From assembly GCF_019753045.1 (NCBI RefSeq), contig NZ_JAIELN010000007.1:186001-250000 (forward strand): a stretch of DNA of 64,000 bases, written 5' to 3'. Shown in pieces: positions 62,819 to 64,000 of the stretch; position 1 is the stretch's first letter, and each line of letters begins with the position of its first letter. Below the pieces are notes generated by a model. It saw only the letters and a program-made list of their open reading frames with translations, was not told the origin of the DNA and did no database searches. The translations under genes were made by a program, and so were the position numbers. This DNA comes from Hyphomicrobium sp. (GTDB taxonomy: Bacteria; Pseudomonadota; Alphaproteobacteria; Rhizobiales; Hyphomicrobiaceae).

Positions 62819-64000
62819 GCTCTCCATACAGGAATTAGCGCCGCCCAAGCTACAGTTTGGCGGAGCGAGTGCCCATAGCGATCCGAAAGTCGGCCTTGCT
62901 CATGCTGGCCCATTTGACCTCCGTTTCGGCTCGGCTCGCAAAGACCATGTTCATGTTGGGGTGATCGGATCAGCCGAACAAGTCGCAGCTGCGATGTTGT
63001 GGGTGGAGCGATGCGGTAACGAGATACCTGTGTTCGGCGAGCCAAATTTGCTCAAACGAGCATTTCCCGGCTTTCAGGATGCATTCCACAAACGAATCGT
63101 GGCGCCGTCTTCATCCACCATCACGCTGTCGCTGGACAAGAGTGGTGATCTTGGGCGCGCGCTCGACGGCGATGCTTACGACTGCTTTCAGCGTGTCGTC
63201 GATGTCTATTCCGAGGCCTTGTCGCGTCTTGCGTTGCGCGAAGTCAACCGACCAGACATCGTGCTCATATGCATTCCTGAGATTGTTCATTCCAAAGTCA
63301 GTACCGTAGAGCGCAAGACGTCGGCCGCCGAGCGCCAGCGCGCCAAAGAGCTGCAGCGTGCCCGCGCCAACAACCAGATGGACCTTTTCGATCAGTTGGA
63401 CGAAGTCGAACAGACTGCCGAGGACTTCTTGAAGCGCGATCTGAGGCTCGCTCTGAAGGCTCGGGCTCTAAGGTATCGTCTCCCTATCCAACTCGTGACT
63501 GATGGGCTGCTCAATGACGCCGCCCGCAGCCAGGACCCAGCTACCCGTGCCTGGAATTTTTCAGTAGGCCTATATTACAAGGCCGGCGGCGTTCCGTGGC
63601 GCCTGCCGCCGAGCGGTCCTGATACATGCTTCGTCGGCATCAGCTTTCACCACTTCAGGACAACCCAAAGGGCCATAGTTCGGTCTAGTCTGGCCCAAGC
63701 ATTCTCCAGCGACGGTGAGGGCTTTGCCATTCGAGGCGAGGCCGTGCCCCTTGAACCAGACCAAGGGCGCAATGTGCACTTGTCGGAAGACCAGGCATTC
63801 GAGCTCGCTCGCAATGTACTTGCTGAATACGAGCGGCGAACAGGCGGCGCGCCGCTACGTGTGGTCTTGCACAAGACCTCGTCGTTCAACGACGCTGAAA
63901 CAGAGGCTTTCGAAATCGCCCTGAAGAATACGCCAATCGTATCCATGGTCACATTGGTGCCGAGCCAGTTCCGGCTCCTCAGGTACGGTGCCTATCCACC
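62808..64000 (+). CDS. Short prokaryotic Argonaute (MID-PIWI), 3' end outside window
   Basis: About 397 visible residues from ATG 62808 (ATG 62805 also possible); the frame is open to the window end. It has no PAZ or N-domain. MID-like residues include the LICIPEIVHSKVSTVERK and DLFDQL region, and PIWI begins with GGVPWRLPPSGPDTCFVGISFHH. The first catalytic Asp of DEDX is replaced (FVGIS instead of GID), and later HKTSSFNDAE and SMVTLVPSQFRLLRYG follow the fold. This fits catalytically inactive short pAgos, which signal through an APAZ-fused effector. It overlaps the SIR2-APAZ gene. Confidence 0.88.
   Translation, partial: MTIELSIQELAPPKLQFGGASAHSDPKVGLAHAGPFDLRFGSARKDHVHVGVIGSAEQVAAAMLWVERCGNEIPVFGEPNLLKRAFPGFQDAFHKRIVAPSSSTITLSLDKSGDLGRALDGDAYDCFQRVVDVYSEALSRLALREVNRPDIVLICIPEIVHSKVSTVERKTSAAERQRAKELQRARANNQMDLFDQLDEVEQTAEDFLKRDLRLALKARALRYRLPIQLVTDGLLNDAARSQDPATRAWNFSVGLYYKAGGVPWRLPPSGPDTCFVGISFHHFRTTQRAIVRSSLAQAFSSDGEGFAIRGEAVPLEPDQGRNVHLSEDQAFELARNVLAEYERRTGGAPLRVVLHKTSSFNDAETEAFEIALKNTPIVSMVTLVPSQFRLLRYGAYP

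Noticed and set aside
1-64000. CRISPR array, prophage, insertion sequence or integrase
   Set aside because: No regularly spaced repeats, transposase or integrase motifs were seen in either strand. Only fragments of genes hint at past rearrangement.

Overview
The window looks like a piece of an alphaproteobacterial genome, most likely a Hyphomicrobiales relative. This is an inference from the moderately high GC, the HmrR/CueR-type regulator, the DUF5676, DUF2933 and DUF411 small metal-island proteins and the overall gene style. No rRNA, tRNA, integrase or intact transposase was found, so the lineage cannot be fixed from the sequence itself. The window joins a heavy-metal resistance island (about 5.8-40.1 kb) to a dense defence island (about 42.5-64 kb).

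1-5.8 kb: the end of a YbhFSR-type ABC-2 exporter (dual ATPase cut by the window edge, two permeases), then a minus-strand LemA/TPM/TPM cluster. A 60-residue remnant of an archaeal-type S-adenosylmethionine synthetase lies just upstream of lemA.

5.9-22.8 kb: copper-centred block. It holds a CopA P1B-ATPase divergent from a CsoR-type repressor with two near-identical palindromic operators between them, a DUF411 protein with a 34-residue membrane peptide, PPK2, an MFS exporter, a second P1B-ATPase with a CPD instead of CPC/CPH motif, and several small His/Met/Cys-rich or membrane proteins. Among these are lipid enzymes (FabI, cyclopropane synthase, a DUF3141 PhaC-like hydrolase, an ICMT-like methyltransferase) and an HmrR/CueR regulator.

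23-34.7 kb: a YddA/SbmA-like ABC transporter, then a CusBA-type RND operon (Cys-rich secreted protein, YtkA/FixH-like protein, CusB, CusA, DUF411, mini membrane protein, Cys-rich secreted protein), a pentapeptide-repeat protein, and a CDF-like exporter divergent from a MerR regulator over a perfect dyad.

34.7-40.2 kb: an EamA transporter, YnfA, a broken TauE/SafE fragment, and an arsenic operon reading arsR, arsC (LMW-PTP type), acr3, arsC (glutaredoxin type), arsH and probably a GDCCVxC protein. A sparse stretch of small secreted or degraded ORFs follows (40.2-42.5 kb).

42.5-64 kb: defence island. It starts with a truncated SF1 helicase ending at a 22-bp perfect palindrome. Next is a minus-strand module of four genes: a RecB-like nuclease/exonuclease/SF1 helicase; an SNF2 helicase whose C-terminal third is built of about 25 copies of a 15-residue Cys/Ser-led repeat; a helical protein; and a transglutaminase-like protein. 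Then come divergent operons: a sigma-like/small protein/ImmA-IrrE set on one side, and on the other a ubiquitin-like conjugation set (three ubiquitin-like domains fused to an E2-like domain with no cysteine, a JAB-E1 fusion, and DUF6527). The right edge holds a short prokaryotic Argonaute system: a SIR2/HATPase (COG2865-like)/APAZ fusion overlapping a catalytically degenerate MID-PIWI gene that runs off the window.

The most promising undescribed candidates are the SNF2-repeat/RecB-helicase/transglutaminase-like module, the cysteine-less Ubl-E2 operon with its divergent sigma/ImmA neighbour, and the SIR2-HATPase-APAZ architecture of the pAgo system.
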